Shown here: piece after piece, positions 44,601 through 54,609 of the stretch
Numbering within the stretch: position 1 is the first letter of the stretch
Layout: each line of letters starts with the position of its first letter
Origin: Oegoconia quadripuncta
Lineage: Eukaryota > Arthropoda > Insecta > Lepidoptera > Autostichidae
Assembly: GCA_949316235.1 (NCBI GenBank)
Contig: OX438743.1
Coordinates: 38,161,242 to 38,225,241, forward strand
Length of the DNA stretch: 64,000 nucleotides
Reading direction: 5' to 3'
Program-made: the position numbers and the translations under genes
Notes under the pieces: model-generated
Database searches by the model: none
Told to the model about the DNA's origin: nothing
The model's input: only the letters and a program-made list of their open reading frames with translations

Positions 44601-45247
44601 CACCGTGTAACGGTTAAGTGTAGTCATATTTTAAGGGCTTGTTCTACCCATCAATACGAACAACTTTTACTATGGGGGCAACTTCGAAATCGCGAAAAAA
44701 AAATCAGCTGTTCCATAGAAAATTTCAATAACCTCTCGATGCAATGTATGAAACAGCTGATTTTTTTTTCGCGATTTCGAAGTTGCCCCCATAGTAAAAG
44801 TTGTTCGTATTGATGGGTAGAACAAGCCCTTAAAATATGAAAATATAAAAATTGTAGTGGTAGAGCCACGCTGTAAGCTATTAGCTTGCAGCATGAATGG
44901 GCCGGCTCGACCGGGGAAGTACCACCCTCTCGCAGAAGACCGACGTCTGAGTAGTGGCATTTTGCCACTGCGCTTCGTCCGGTGAGCGAGGGCGCCGGAG
45001 GCCCACCTTCCAGTCTCTCTCCAGAATGGTAGCGGTATTTAAAGAGTTAGTACCCCAGGAGGGTACCAGCACTATTAGTGCTGGAGAATCCCTCATCGCT
45101 CAGGCTGCCCTACTTATTCTGGGGTGGACACCTTCCTCAAAGGCCGGCAACGCATCTGTGACCCTTTTGGTGTTGCGGGTGTCCATGGGCGGCGGTGATT
45201 GCTTTCCATCAGGTGACCCGCATGCTCGTTTGCCGCCCTCTCATATA

Positions 45248-45282
<35 letters not shown>

Positions 45283-45306
45283 ACTACACTTAACCGTTAC
45301 ACCCTG
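44601..45306. mobile_element. Palindromic MITE, split by a retroposon
   Basis: The left arm from 44601 (CACCGTGTAACGGTTAAGTG) to about 44718 is complementary to 44747-44840 plus 45281-45306. The inner arms are almost perfect. TA flanks both outer ends (44599-44600 and 45307-45308), which suits a Tc1/mariner-type target. Without the insertion at 44841-45280 the element would be about 266 bp. Confidence 0.75.
44841..45280 (+). mobile_element. Poly(A) retroposon inserted in the MITE
   Basis: Runs from AAATATAAAAATTGTAGTGG through TCGACCGGGGAAGTACCACC, CTCATCGCTCAGGCTGCC and TGACCCGCATGCTCGTTTGC to a 30-base A run (45251-45280). Probably a 5'-truncated LINE 3' UTR or a SINE dependent on one. The 3' phrase recurs at 52808-52853. 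A 4-bp ATGA may be the target duplication but is ambiguous next to poly(A). Confidence 0.75.
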
Positions 45307-45309
45307 TAT

Positions 45310-46728
45310 ATCGCAAGTAGTCATGCTACGACGGCAGATCTATACAAACAACTTCCTGAATACTAGTTAACCATTTATAAGGCCAACTCTACATTACAAA
45401 AACTAATTCAATATTATGACAAACATAATTATATTTATCAAAATAAATTGTAGAAATACATAAATAATTATTTAAATTCATATTTGGTTTCTTAATAAAT
45501 AAGTTATAGAGTAATTCTTCATTTAAAAATATCGGTCTCTTTCGAGGGATATTATGTAACTGTTCACTATGAGGCAGAAGTAAACGATGACGGCTGAAAA
45601 TAAAATTAAATATATTTCTTTAAAATTACCCAACTCTGTCACTGAATTTCGGAGTAATCGGTGTACTAAATAGAAAATATACATACTAGGTACGATGGAT
45701 TCGAGAATCCTTTCATGTCAAATAAATGGTACTACATTATAAAATACTTCATCACATTCTAAACAAGCTATTAAACGTCACATATAATTGTAGTACTCAC
45801 AAAGACTAACTATGCCGTTGCTGAGCTCCCGTGCCAGCTTTACGGCTCCAACATCAGACCCTGGCCCATCGATGATCAGATTACTTGTCGAAACAAATCA
45901 GACAAAACCACCTTCCAGCTCCAACATCGGACCAGCTCAATGAACCATAATATTGCTTTGTCATCCGACTTACTCATGCATTCAAAATTTCATCTTAATC
46001 GAGGTCCTATATTAAACCTCGAGCTTAGTATCACGTGGAATTTAGTAAATTCATCGATGGCATCTTTTCAATATCAACGAAAAAGAAAGGAAGTCGTGTT
46101 TGTTATTATAATAACTATAAATTGAAAACCGCCGACCGACATACAAACACACCAAACACTGTATTAAAAGCATATAGCGTAAACTGCTGAACCAATTTTC
46201 ATTAAACATAACTAGTATGTCCTCCTCGCTTAGACTTTGAAAAAAAAACCGCACTCATATCAGACCACACATTGCAAAGATATCCGGACAAAGACTGGAC
46301 ACATACAAACACGCACACACAAACATAGCACCCGTCGTTTTTCCGGTTTAAAATTTAACTTAAATAACGCACGCTAGAATACACAAAGTGGAATTCAGGT
46401 AATTTGACAAAACTGCGCTGAAATAGTGCCAAATAGTGCCCAAAGGAAAAATAGTGCCACTGTAGTTTAAACTAGAGTGGCACTAACTCTTAAGAGTTAT
46501 TTAATATTTTCAGTGAGCATTCTGGAGTGACGTGTTGCAGGAATTGTTATTCTCATTCACAGAGACTGCTTTACCTGTGATTATAATTTATATCCCAAAA
46601 AACTGTGTAAATAGTGCCGCCGAAATTACAAGTCCCATAAATAGTTCTCCAAAACAACGATAGTGCACTATTTGGCCCTATTTCACAGTTTTTTGACATT
46701 GGCAAAATAGCTCAATTCCGCTGTGTGG
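45310..46728. other. No supported gene; short phrase repeats
   Basis: 46415-46690 repeats the string AAATAGTGCC several times (for example 46423, 46434, 46448, 46608) in an irregular pattern. 45825-45935 has two near-repeats of CCAGCTCCAACATCRGACC. Confidence 0.45.
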
Positions 46729-47030
46729 GAGCGTCGGTGGCTCAGCGGGTAAGACGCGGTCTCCCAATTTGGGTGATCCGGGTTTGATTACCAGGCAGGT
46801 CATGTACCAATGAGTTGTTAAATTTAATTTAATAACTTATGTGCCGTTATCCGACTGCTCTTAAACTGTGAATGAAAACATCGCGAAACCTGCATGTCTG
46901 AGAAATAAAAATTCTAAAGCATGTGAAGTCCCCGACCCGCATTGCGCCAGCGTGGTGGACTACGGCCCATACTCCCTCATTATATTAGGGAATGGGTGTT
47001 TAAGGGCTGAGATGATGATGATGACTTCGT
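46729..47030 (+). mobile_element. Family D tRNA-derived SINE
   Basis: Head GGTGGCTCAGCGGGTAAGAC, B-box-like GATCCGGGTTTGATTACC, body with GAAGTCCCCGACCCGCATTG and CAGCGTGGTGGACTACGGCC, ending in (GATGAT)n. A type of moth SINE different from A-C. Confidence 0.75.
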
Positions 47031-47115
47031 ATATTCTAGCATCTTCATGCGTGCTTCATCTTCGACCACATCGACACTTTCCATCAGGTGAGATGTGGCC
47101 AAACGCGTAGGATAA
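47031..47115 (+). mobile_element. SINE or LINE 3' fragment
   Basis: CATCTTCGACCACATCGACA and TTTCCATCAGGTGAGATGTG resemble SINE tails of the family C/D style. Related wording (in part complementary) at 50215-50265. Confidence 0.4.
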
Positions 47116-47305
47116 TTTTATCCCAATAAAAGGTTCCCTTGGGATGAGTTACGATGATGACTCTGCAATAAAGAATATCCAGTTTCCCATAAGTCTACGA
47201 AGGGGCTAAAACATATTTCCAAAATCTGCTTAACCTACCCGTACCAAGTCCTATTAGTAAAAAAATATAGCTACTATTCAGTTAATCATAAAAAAAATCA
47301 CATAC

Positions 47306-47480
47306 GTGTTAAAAACAGACCTGCGTAGACGATAGCAGCGCAAGCAGTCATGACGGCCGACAGGATGTGACGGTCGACGACACAGATTACAACCTTCGTA
47401 ATGAAGAGCACCATGTACACACCCAGGAGTGACAGATGCGAGACGAACCATATTGACAACAAAAATATATCGCCCTTCAA
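47306..47480 (-). CDS. Internal exon B of a multi-pass membrane protein gene
   Basis: Minus-strand exon of 175 bp. Acceptor CCATTCCAG|TTG at 47481/47480; donor ACAC|GTATGTG at 47306/47305 (another donor, GCAG|GTCTGT, would give the same phase 1). Encodes 58 residues plus one base, starting LKGDIFLLSIWF. Two hydrophobic stretches, about residues 5-33 and 39-58, are predicted membrane segments. It starts in phase 0, matching the phase-0 end of exon A at 48896, and the junction reads VLK|LKGD. The pattern of a hydrophobic helix, a short basic loop and another helix recalls insect four-TM proteins (DUF4728/MARVEL-like), but this is a guess. The next exon must begin in phase 1 and was not found. 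Confidence 0.6.
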
Positions 47481-47758
47481 CTGGAATGGATGGAGATAAA
47501 TATGTAGATAGTTGTTCAGTAATAGTAGAGATATAATTACACTCAATCAATTTATTGCTTTCACGTGGTTTTTTATGGTATTAGGTGTAGGTAATATTAG
47601 TACATGTCATGTATTCGCCTTATAGGGTGTAATTTAATATATCTATTTTGATTATTAATAAATTACTTTATTAGAACAGATTAAATTACATGAAATTTAA
47701 CCAGTACCCTAATAGTGATCAAGAAAAGTCAGCGTTCTCACGCAAGGCTTTTCATGGC

Positions 47759-47866
47759 TTCGAATTCAAATTATACCACTGACATGTTCAATTCAAATTA
47801 TACCACTGACATGGTGAATTCAAATTATACCACTGACATGTTGAGTTCAAGTTATACCACTGACAT
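47759..47866. repeat. Tandem array, 4 units of 27 bp
   Basis: Unit AATTCAAATTATACCACTGA followed by CATGNTN. Four copies with small differences. Located inside the putative intron. Confidence 0.85.
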
Positions 47867-48289
47867 TTCAAAACGGGATTCACTGGTTTTCTAAGTTGTG
47901 TGCAATAAAGAATGTTTCTTCTTCTTCTTCACATATACTGGAAAATATTTAGCCGTCGTACTACGTAAAAATTTTGACGTTCGATCGCTAATACGAGTTC
48001 TTTGCAGATTAGCTAGCTTGATTAAATTTGGTACCATGTAAGAGTCCTAAAACTACGGATAAGGGTATAAATGTGTAATGGATATACCTACGCTTAGTAA
48101 CTAGGTAGGTACATAATAGATATGTACGGTCGGTTACGAAAGCCCCACCGACCTGCAGCACCCCCTTACATATTCATGATGAAAATTAACCTGTATCCTT
48201 CTCCAGGTTCTTTCTTTGCTACATATTCACCCTTAAATTCTTTATTTAATTAGTCTAGGGTCCAATATACGCTCGCTGGCGTGTACTAG

Positions 48290-48640
48290 GATCGCGGTCG
48301 GCTACATCTCTCATCATCTCGAGACGACACACCCCCCGGTACGTTGGGGCGGATCTGCCGTGCCGCATGCCGCTCGCTGATCGCGGTGTGAGGGTAACAG
48401 CGCCCCCCGAGAAGGGTGCGCTAACCGCCCTGCGGGAACGGGCCTCCCCTTATGAAGGGGCACGGCGCGGGGGACTTAGAAGCCGCTTATGCATACCCAG
48501 GTCCTCCCTACTACCGAGGAAGGTCGTCGCAGGGTTTTAGTAGGTATAGGGAGGGGAGTCCCACATAACCATCTCGCCGTCCCCCAGGCGAGCGGTATGC
48601 GTAGTGCATTTCTCCGTGTAAAAAGGGTCCAAAGTAGTTA
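48290..48640 (+). mobile_element. R1-type LINE 3' region fragment
   Basis: GC-rich. Shares GCGGTCGGCTACATCTCT, ACGGGCCTCCCCTTATGA, GACTTAGAAGCCGCTTATGC and GGGAGGGGAGTCCCACATAA with 49735-49915, where these follow an RT-derived coding fragment. Non-coding 3' UTR. Confidence 0.6.
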
Positions 48641-48790
48641 TAGAGTCACGTAGGGTACCGTCTACCTTCAGTAGACCCCGTGCGGAGTACCATTGTTGAT
48701 CCTGGATTACAGGAGTTACAGTAGTAGGAGTGCGCGGAAGTGGGATCTGTCCTTCTCCGGGTCCCAGGCTATCTCTCTGCAAAATTGCAA
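48641..48790 (-). repeat. Repeat X, copy 1
   Basis: Complement of 53985-54090: ACCGTCTACCTTCAGTAGAC and TTGATCCTGGATTACAGGAG. The second copy has an 11-bp target duplication, so this is a mobile unit. Confidence 0.6.
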
Positions 48791-48895
48791 TATAATCGGT
48801 TCAGAGGTTTTGTCGTGAGAAGGTAACAGACAGAACAGAGGTACTATTGCATTTATAATATTAGTGTGAATGTGGATATGCTATAATACATCTAC

Positions 48896-49075
48896 CTTTA
48901 ATACTTGCCACAGGAGCAGAACTGAGATAATGAATTGATATGTGGAAGTGCTGAGCCCGACAAGCGCGAACATCAAGTTCATAGCTACCACAGGGTCCTT
49001 AATGTAGCTGTTGCTCTGTATCGCCACCATCGAGAGGGACACCGCTGATGACAGGAGCACTAGGATCGATAACGC
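48896..49075 (-). CDS. Internal exon A of a multi-pass membrane protein gene
   Basis: Minus-strand exon of exactly 180 bp. Acceptor GCATTGCAG|GCG at 49076/49075; donor TTAAAG|GTAGAT at 48896/48895. Phase 0 at both ends. Encodes 60 residues beginning ALSILVLLSSAVSLSMVAIQ (a membrane helix), then a short polar loop (SNSYIKDP), then a second long hydrophobic stretch ending ISVLLLWQVLK. Codon use is more GC-rich in third positions than random frames nearby. It is followed after a 1415-bp intron (48895-47481) by exon B. Upstream exons supplying the N-terminus are not identified with confidence. The candidate at 54609-54499 may be one. Confidence 0.65.
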
Positions 49076-49371
49076 CTGCAATGCAGAATGTGAGTGTAAT
49101 GGAGCTAACCAATTATCTCTTTACACTACACAGCATTAGGCTAAAGAAAATATTTACTGTGATGAATTATATACATATAACCTAAGTTACATAAGTACCT
49201 ATATTGAATATTAAGAAACCCCCCAAAGATCATCCAAATGCACCGACCAACTGGGTTATAAATATAAATTGAAGACAAATGAGTATATCACCCAGATAAA
49301 CCGAACCACCTCCAAACTAAAACAATTTATTTACAATTTCGCGATTTTGGTAAGTGAAGGGCCGCAGACAA

Positions 49372-49915
49372 TCCCTCTGCGTTCCGACCAATATGCCTGC
49401 TGAACGAGAAGCAGACCACACACTGGTATTGGCCGAGGAAACAGACTTCGAGGAGGTTGTTCGGCTCGCCGAACTTGGCATGGCATGTGTCGCCGGGAAG
49501 GTACGCGAGCTGGGCTTGGAGGTAGCCTCCGACAAGGCCGGCAGCCACCCAGCTCGCGACTCCGGTTTGGTGACGCTGAAGTCCAGGTGGAGCGGTGCAT
49601 CAAGTACATGAGCCTCACCCTAGACAGCCGATGGGGCTTCGAAGAGCACTTTGAGCGCCTGGTTCCCAGAGTGCGAAAGGTAGCGGGCCCATTACACGGC
49701 AACGCTCGCTTGCCTCCCTGCACGTCGCCCGAGGGCCGCGGTTGGCTACATCTCTGCTCCAGTGTTCTAGCCACACTCCTAGTACGGGCCTCCCCTTACG
49801 AGGGGGGTATGGGGGGGGGGGGGGGGACTTGGAAGCCGCCTCTGCGTACCTAGGTAGGTAGGTTTTAGTGGGAGGGGAGACCCACAAAACCGTCTAGTGT
49901 ATTTCCCTGCGTAAA
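49372..49915 (+). pseudogene. R1-type LINE: end of RT domain and 3' UTR, broken
   Basis: Frame 1 encodes HTLVLAEETDFEEVVRLAEL and GKVRELGLEVASDKAG (region after the YADD motif). After a frameshift another frame gives LTLDSRWGFEEHFERLVPRV and RKVAGPLHG, the wording of R1/SART-like RTs in moths. The catalytic YADD itself is lost. A 3' UTR like that at 48290-48640 follows, including a G16 run at 49811-49826. It lies on the opposite strand to, and just upstream of, exon A. Confidence 0.7.
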
Positions 49916-50049
49916 AAAAATGTCTCCATGTGCATGTGATCCCAAAAGAAAATTCCCGCTTAATCTGAAAGTTTTATGTTTACCGTATAATAATCATTGT
50001 TATGGATGATGCTGAATTGCTCGGCTCTATTTGCATGCAACATACCATA

Positions 50050-50180
50050 TATAACTTCACGACCTTTATTCCAAATCGATGAGAGATATCCCAAACATTA
50101 GCGTTTGGATGTTTCAAACCACATCCATGGTTCACCTTTCGTAATAAGCAGAAATGTACACGTTACAGGAGGTGATCCCA
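50050..50180 (+). repeat. Dispersed repeat W fragment
   Basis: ATAACTTCACGACCTTTATT, GAGAGATATCCCAAACATTA, GTTTGGATGTTTCAAACCAC, CATCCATGGTTCACCTTTCG. Confidence 0.55.
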
Positions 50181-50510
50181 TCCCAAGTCTATTTTTTATG
50201 ATTAACTGGATACGCGTTTGGCCACAATCTCTCCCGATGGAAAGTAACGATAAGGCCGATGGCAAAGCACGCTATTTCACTCTGCTCTTGAAGATCCCAA
50301 GGTTGTAGGATTGAGGAAAGACTGACGCCGGATCTGTTCGCATTATGAATGAAGAGTCGAACCGCTTAGTGCGAATGTTCAGTATATTAACTATATACCG
50401 GCGGAATCCGTCCCCATGCCTATAATAGTCCGAAGATGAAATCGCGATAGTAGATTATGATTATATAATTCCAACGCACTCTCACCAAAATGGATCCTTT
50501 AAAACACTGA

Positions 50511-50842
50511 GGCCCGTATTAATAAACCAGTCTCAAGATTGAGAACCGTCTTGTGACTGGTCTCAAGTAAACGTGTTGATTAATAAACCTAACTTGAGAC
50601 CTGACAAGCACGTGCACACTCAAGCAGTACTCACTTGAGATGTGCGCGTATTAATAAACGAAACTCAAGACTATCATTCATTCGCCGCTGAGGCGTATAC
50701 TTCAGAAGTGATCTCCGTTGAGTAAACCTCAAGATTGGTTTATAAATTAGCACGGAGCTTGAGATAGCGTCAACTTCTTAAGACGCATCTCGGGTGATAC
50801 AGCCTCAAGACTTGTATTGAGATTGGTTTATTAATACGTGCC
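50511..50842. mobile_element. TIR element, GGCCCGTATTAATAAACC family, best copy
   Basis: Both ends intact: GGCCCGTATTAATAAACCAG at the left and the complement of GGCACGTATTAATAAACC at the right. TGA flanks both sides (50508-50510 and 50843-50845), suggesting a 3-bp target duplication. 332 bp, no ORF. Confidence 0.75.
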
Positions 50843-50944
50843 TGAGAGACAGGCGACTTTGCGACGGTGTTCGACACTGCAGTTTAGCAGTTATCGAGCA
50901 CCAATGAGTCTTTTGGCACGTCGTTCGGCAGAACCAAATGCAGT

Positions 50945-51085
50945 CAGCTCTAGATGTTTTTGGTGGAAAGTCGCAGTCGCCGTTTACGACACCCATGGGA
51001 AGGGACTGTTTGGTTTTATTCATATACTTACAACAGTTGCAACTCCAACAAAAACCACTCCTTCATATATACTATGGCCGCACAC
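50945..51085 (+). repeat. Dispersed repeat W fragment
   Basis: TTTTGGTGGAAAGTCGCAGT and CGTTTACGACACCCATGGGA. Diverged after that. Confidence 0.45.
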
Positions 51086-51249
51086 AAGTTCTATATCACA
51101 ACATGATCTATTACGATGATTATGACCGTGCATCATCCATTCAATGGAATAAAATAGAAAATAATATAATATACACCATTCATCAAAACAATAACATTAA
51201 CAAATGTGACAACTTGCTATAAATTCTTGTAAAAGTCAAACTGACAAAG

Positions 51250-51292
51250 TTTTTTTTTATGCACAACGGCTTCGTACTTGACTTAAGAAATT
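51250..51292 (-). mobile_element. Family C SINE 3' tail, tiny fragment
   Basis: TTTTTTTTATGCACAACGGC then GTACTTGACTT is the complement of the family C 3' end. Confidence 0.4.
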
Positions 51293-51335
51293 GCATATTT
51301 TTTTAAATGGAAATGATGCCTTTTAGTTTTTATCT

Positions 51336-51445
51336 CATCTAATATTATATGCGAATATTGAGATGTTTGTTTGTTTGTTGCTCCGTTAAGGCGAAACGGA
51401 TGAACGGATTTGAATGAAATTTGGTACATAGGTAGAACAGACAGT
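51336..51445 (+). repeat. Dispersed repeat P, 5' half
   Basis: CTAATATTATATGCGAATAT, TTGTTTGTTGCTCCGTTAAG, CGAAACGGATGAACGGATTT, AATTTGGTACATAGGTAGAA. Confidence 0.65.
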
Positions 51446-51579
51446 GGATTTTAATTCAAATCCTATATTTAAACCTTATTCCCTCACTGCAGTGACCTGC
51501 GGTGGCGGTTTACCGCTAAACCCAACTCACTGCCTCGGTCGCGGTGTGTGGCTACCAGCGGCCGCCATTCGTTTTAACA

Positions 51580-51690
51580 AACATAAATATTTTCGACAAT
51601 TATACAAATTATCTTGTTCCAAACTATGCAAAGCATCATATAAATATTTATATAAATATACATGACTAAGAAATAAATGTTTTTATTTTT
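51580..51690 (-). mobile_element. Family A SINE, 3' half, diverged
   Basis: TTGTTCCAAACTATGCAAAG, ATATAAATATTTATATAAAT and ATGACTAAGAAATAAATGTT keep the family A order. The head is missing here; a head-like piece lies at 52262-52350. Confidence 0.5.
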
Positions 51691-52261
51691 TTTTTAATTT
51701 AATTTTAATTTTAATTGCAGAAATTATATTATAGTAAACTAATTCCAAAGTTATGCCAATTATTGATTCTTATTATGTTATTGACAATAATTATCGTTAT
51801 AATTGAGTGCATAACGATTTAATTATATTACAAGAAAATTGGTACTTTTACATTATTATTATATAGGTATCAATAAAACAATCCTCAGTAATATACGAGT
51901 CGTTATGTTAATGAGTCTAAATTGCATGGCATTAAAAGTCAAACTAAAGAAATTAAGTAATTTTAAGCCAAATAAAAATGTCAAAACTGTAGATCTATGT
52001 AACAATTAACTAATACAAATAATGATGAAATAAAATAAGTTGTATTTTTTGTATTGTTTTATCATTTATTTATTTATTCATTCATGCCTACATGCATAGT
52101 TCTTAAAACTAGTACATGCACCCTGTCTTATAGAGTGTAGCAAATTTAATTAACCTAAAGCTAATTAAAAGTGTTTATCTTATTTCCATATTATTTTACT
52201 CTTTTTATCTATCCTTATACAATATCTATTTTAAAATTATTATTATTATTGAATCACAGCA

Positions 52262-52350
52262 ATACTTACCCCTTTCAGGATTCGACCACGCAACCGTTGG
52301 ATTATAACTTTATAAGGCAGAGTCACTTGCACTGCATTCCGTATCATATA
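52262..52350 (-). mobile_element. SINE head fragment (tRNA-like)
   Basis: TACCCCTTTCAGGATTCGAC then GCAACCGTTGGATTATAACT is a decayed complement of the family A head with its B box. Confidence 0.4.
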
Positions 52351-52489
52351 TGGACGTTTACAGAACCATACAGAACGAAGCTTTGTTTTTGTCGGCGCTT
52401 TATGTAGATAAGCAAATGACTATTTAAATATTACAAACCAAGAAACCAGCCAGCATATTTTGCATTTCGCGGGAGCCATGTTGGATTTG

Positions 52490-52640
52490 TTACAATAAAA
52501 TGTATCCTATGACACTCTGGGGATCAAGACGAATCGAACGACACTTTGCACTTCAATAGAAATTTACATTGTACAGGTCAAAGAATTACCCTCCTTTTTG
52601 GGGCTGTCGGGTAAAAAGATATGAAGTTTGTATATACATG
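52490..52640 (+). repeat. Dispersed repeat Y
   Basis: CCTATGACACTCTGGGGATC, GACGAATCGAACGACAC, AATTACCCTCCTTTTTGGGG and GTCGGGTAAAAAGATATGAA. Complementary to 22680-22850. Confidence 0.55.
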
Positions 52641-52807
52641 GAGAAATGTTATTATAAATCTTATGTTTGATTAGATAAAGACATTCATGAGAAGTTAACA
52701 AACAATAAAAAAGTTACGAGGAATATTGGACGTTAAGGTATATCCGCAACTGAGATAGGATGACGATAGATTTTAAGTGAGCAAGATGTCCTCAAACGCC
52801 GGCCGGT

Positions 52808-52853
52808 CATGACCCGCATGCTCGTTTGCCGCCCTCTGATATTAAAAAAAAAA
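52808..52853 (+). mobile_element. Extreme 3' end of the poly(A) retroposon
   Basis: CATGACCCGCATGCTCGTTT and GCCGCCCTCTGATATT plus A(n) match the end of the retroposon at 44841-45280. Confidence 0.65.
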
Positions 52854-52932
52854 TATGTATATGCGAAAAAATAATGAAAATGATATTATAAAAATGTAAC
52901 TAGGTCGTGAACGAACTAAAACTAGCCCCCGT

Positions 52933-53048
52933 AGCATGACAGGCGCGATAAACGTTTGTCGCGCGAGATAACATTTGTCCTACTCATTCACTTGATCGAA
53001 ATACATAACTATCTCACTCACGTCACGCGCGACAAACGATGTCATGCT
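52933..53048. mobile_element. CG-rich MITE, AGCATGAC family, copy 2
   Basis: 116 bp. Left AGCATGACAGGCGCGATAAA, right end complementary (ACAAACGATGTCATGCT). Contains GTCGCGCGAGATAAC and TCACGCGCGACAAACG. Imperfect palindrome overall. Confidence 0.6.
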
Positions 53049-53511
53049 GCGCACACAAATTTAAACTCAAAAATCCCCTGTTGTACTATTCATAGATATG
53101 AAACATTCCCAGAATTTATAGATTTCAGGACGCTAGGTTACTGAATAGATAATTAGTATTTAAGTTAGGTTTGAAAATTACAATAATCGATATTATAATC
53201 GAAGAATGAATCATTAAGTACACCCGAATTATTTATGCACGTTGGTACTGTAGGCAGTTTGAATATTTCCATACACCACCACAGGCCGCACGCAAGTATC
53301 CAAAACATTTATTTATCCAGAGACGCATGATCTCGAAGTCTACAAGTTACTAATACAAGTAATAAAACCAAGATCATAACTTATTACTGCCGATCCATTT
53401 GGCTATCCAAAAACATGAGTGCATAATGCTAATAACAAAAAATCGTATGCGACAAAAATTGTGGCTGCCGACGGCTATATTTACTCGTATTTCTCTTAAA
53501 ATACACCTATT

Positions 53512-53850
53512 TATACTGGATGAGTTTTTTAACCATTATCCTTATGCATAAGGAAAAAAATAGGGCATATTAGGTAAGTCGAATAGAAGGTATTGGTATA
53601 GGTAGCTTAATTATTTTTTTGAAAACTAACATGAAATAAAGCGTTAATTGTGTTATTGTGCGTTTGTCGCCTATTACACAGCGAGTTCGCATGACAGGAA
53701 CCTTAAGAATCCCGCCAGTCGCATATCAATATCCGACCGGAGGGTTCATTTTTGAAAAAAAAAATTAAACTACCTATGCCAATAGCTACTATTTCACTTA
53801 CCTAATATGCCCTATTTTTCTCCTTACAGTAAAAAAACTCATCCGGTATA
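53512..53850. mobile_element. MITE, TACCGGATGAGTTTTTT family, copy 2
   Basis: 339 bp. Left ATACTGGATGAGTTTTTTAA and ATAGGGCATATTAGGTAAGT; right ACTTACCTAATATGCCC and AAAAAAACTCATCCGGTATA. It abuts repeat Y at 53852. Confidence 0.75.
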
Positions 53851-53851
53851 T

Positions 53852-54235
53852 CCTAAAACACTCTGGCAATTATGACGAATCCAACGACACCTCATTTATT
53901 AAATTTCGTTAAGCGATTTACAGGATGCGCCAAAGGGACGGACATACATACATAAATACATACAGATCCCATCTCCACACTCCTCCCACTGTAACTCCTA
54001 TAAACTAGGATCAACAGTGGCACTCGACACGGCTCCTACTGAGGGTAGACGGTGCCCTACTTGGCTCTATTGCTACCTTGGGCCCCAGACTAATTGAACA
54101 AAGAAGTAAGGTACGTAAATAGGAAAAATAACTTTCCCACTTCCCCTCTCGACAAATGGGAGTGTAGCCAATGAATACATACAGTCGAAAACATTACCCT
54201 CCTTTCGGCGAAGTCGGGTATAAATAATTATAAAA
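53852..54235 (+). repeat. Dispersed repeat Y, interrupted by repeat X
   Basis: Y wording (ACACTCTGG..., GACGAATCCAACGACAC) up to 53965, then repeat X, then Y again (CATTACCCTCCTTTCGGCGA, GTCGGGTATAAA) from 54185. Confidence 0.55.
53966..54173 (+). mobile_element. Repeat X, copy 2, with 11-bp target duplication
   Basis: 208 bp flanked on both sides by AATACATACAG (53955-53965 and 54174-54184). Contains CACTGTAACTCCTATAAACT, GAGGGTAGACGGTGCCCTAC and GCCCCAGACTAATTGAAC. A duplication of this length fits target-primed reverse transcription, so a SINE or truncated LINE. Confidence 0.68.
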
Positions 54236-54498
54236 ATCGTAACCGACTACAATTTGATTGCTGCAGCGGTACTTTTCGCCGAAAGGTTTAATATTTTTTT
54301 TTATAAACAAAATTGATATTTGAAATACTTTGCATCAATCATGCGGTGAATGCATCGGGACTAATAAATTAGGACCTTATATATAATTAGAGCTTAGATA
54401 AGTAGCAATTATGAGCTCAGAAACAACACGGAATATTCTCGGCTAATTCTACTAATTTACATTTTAAAATTGCGAAGGAAACATTTCCATAGGAATTG

Positions 54499-54609
54499 TT
54501 ACATTATTTCCGTAACGAGTGACATAATAAAATGCAAAATAACATCCGGTGTTTTTAGCAAGAGTATTCGTGAAATTTTAAACATTATGCGGTTTTGAAA
54601 CGAATCCAT
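54499..54609 (-). CDS. Candidate first exon / short ORF (weak)
   Basis: ATG at 54609 follows a GC-rich leader (54610-54665), the only such patch in several kb. The frame encodes 36 residues (MDSFQNRIMFKISRILLLKT at the start, then a hydrophobic segment) before a TAA. A donor-like GTAACA overlaps the stop and would allow splicing in phase 2. It could supply the N-terminus of the membrane protein whose exons A and B lie downstream on the same strand, but the phases need a further exon. The plus strand here also has a 36-codon ORF (54608-54718, Asp-rich), so strand is uncertain. Confidence 0.22.
   Translation of the reverse strand: MDSFQNRIMFKISRILLLKTPDVILHFIMSLVTEIM

Larger units (their letters stand above)
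47481..48895 (-). other. Intron between exons A and B, filled with repeats
   Basis: Begins GTAGAT (48895) and ends CCAG (47481). Contains, from high to low coordinates, repeat X (48641-48790), an R1-type LINE 3' fragment (48290-48640), a LINE-like tail (47890-47935) and a 27-bp tandem array (47759-47866). Confidence 0.55.

Noticed and set aside
44651..45283. Several overlapping ORFs of about 100 codons
   Set aside because: They arise because palindrome arms read open in both directions, and from the GC-rich retroposon. No protein family pattern, and one ends in poly-Lys from the A tract.
49317..49887. Minus-strand ORFs of 70-147 codons (Ser/Pro/Arg-rich)
   Set aside because: They are shadows of the R1-type RT fragment and its GC-rich 3' UTR on the plus strand.
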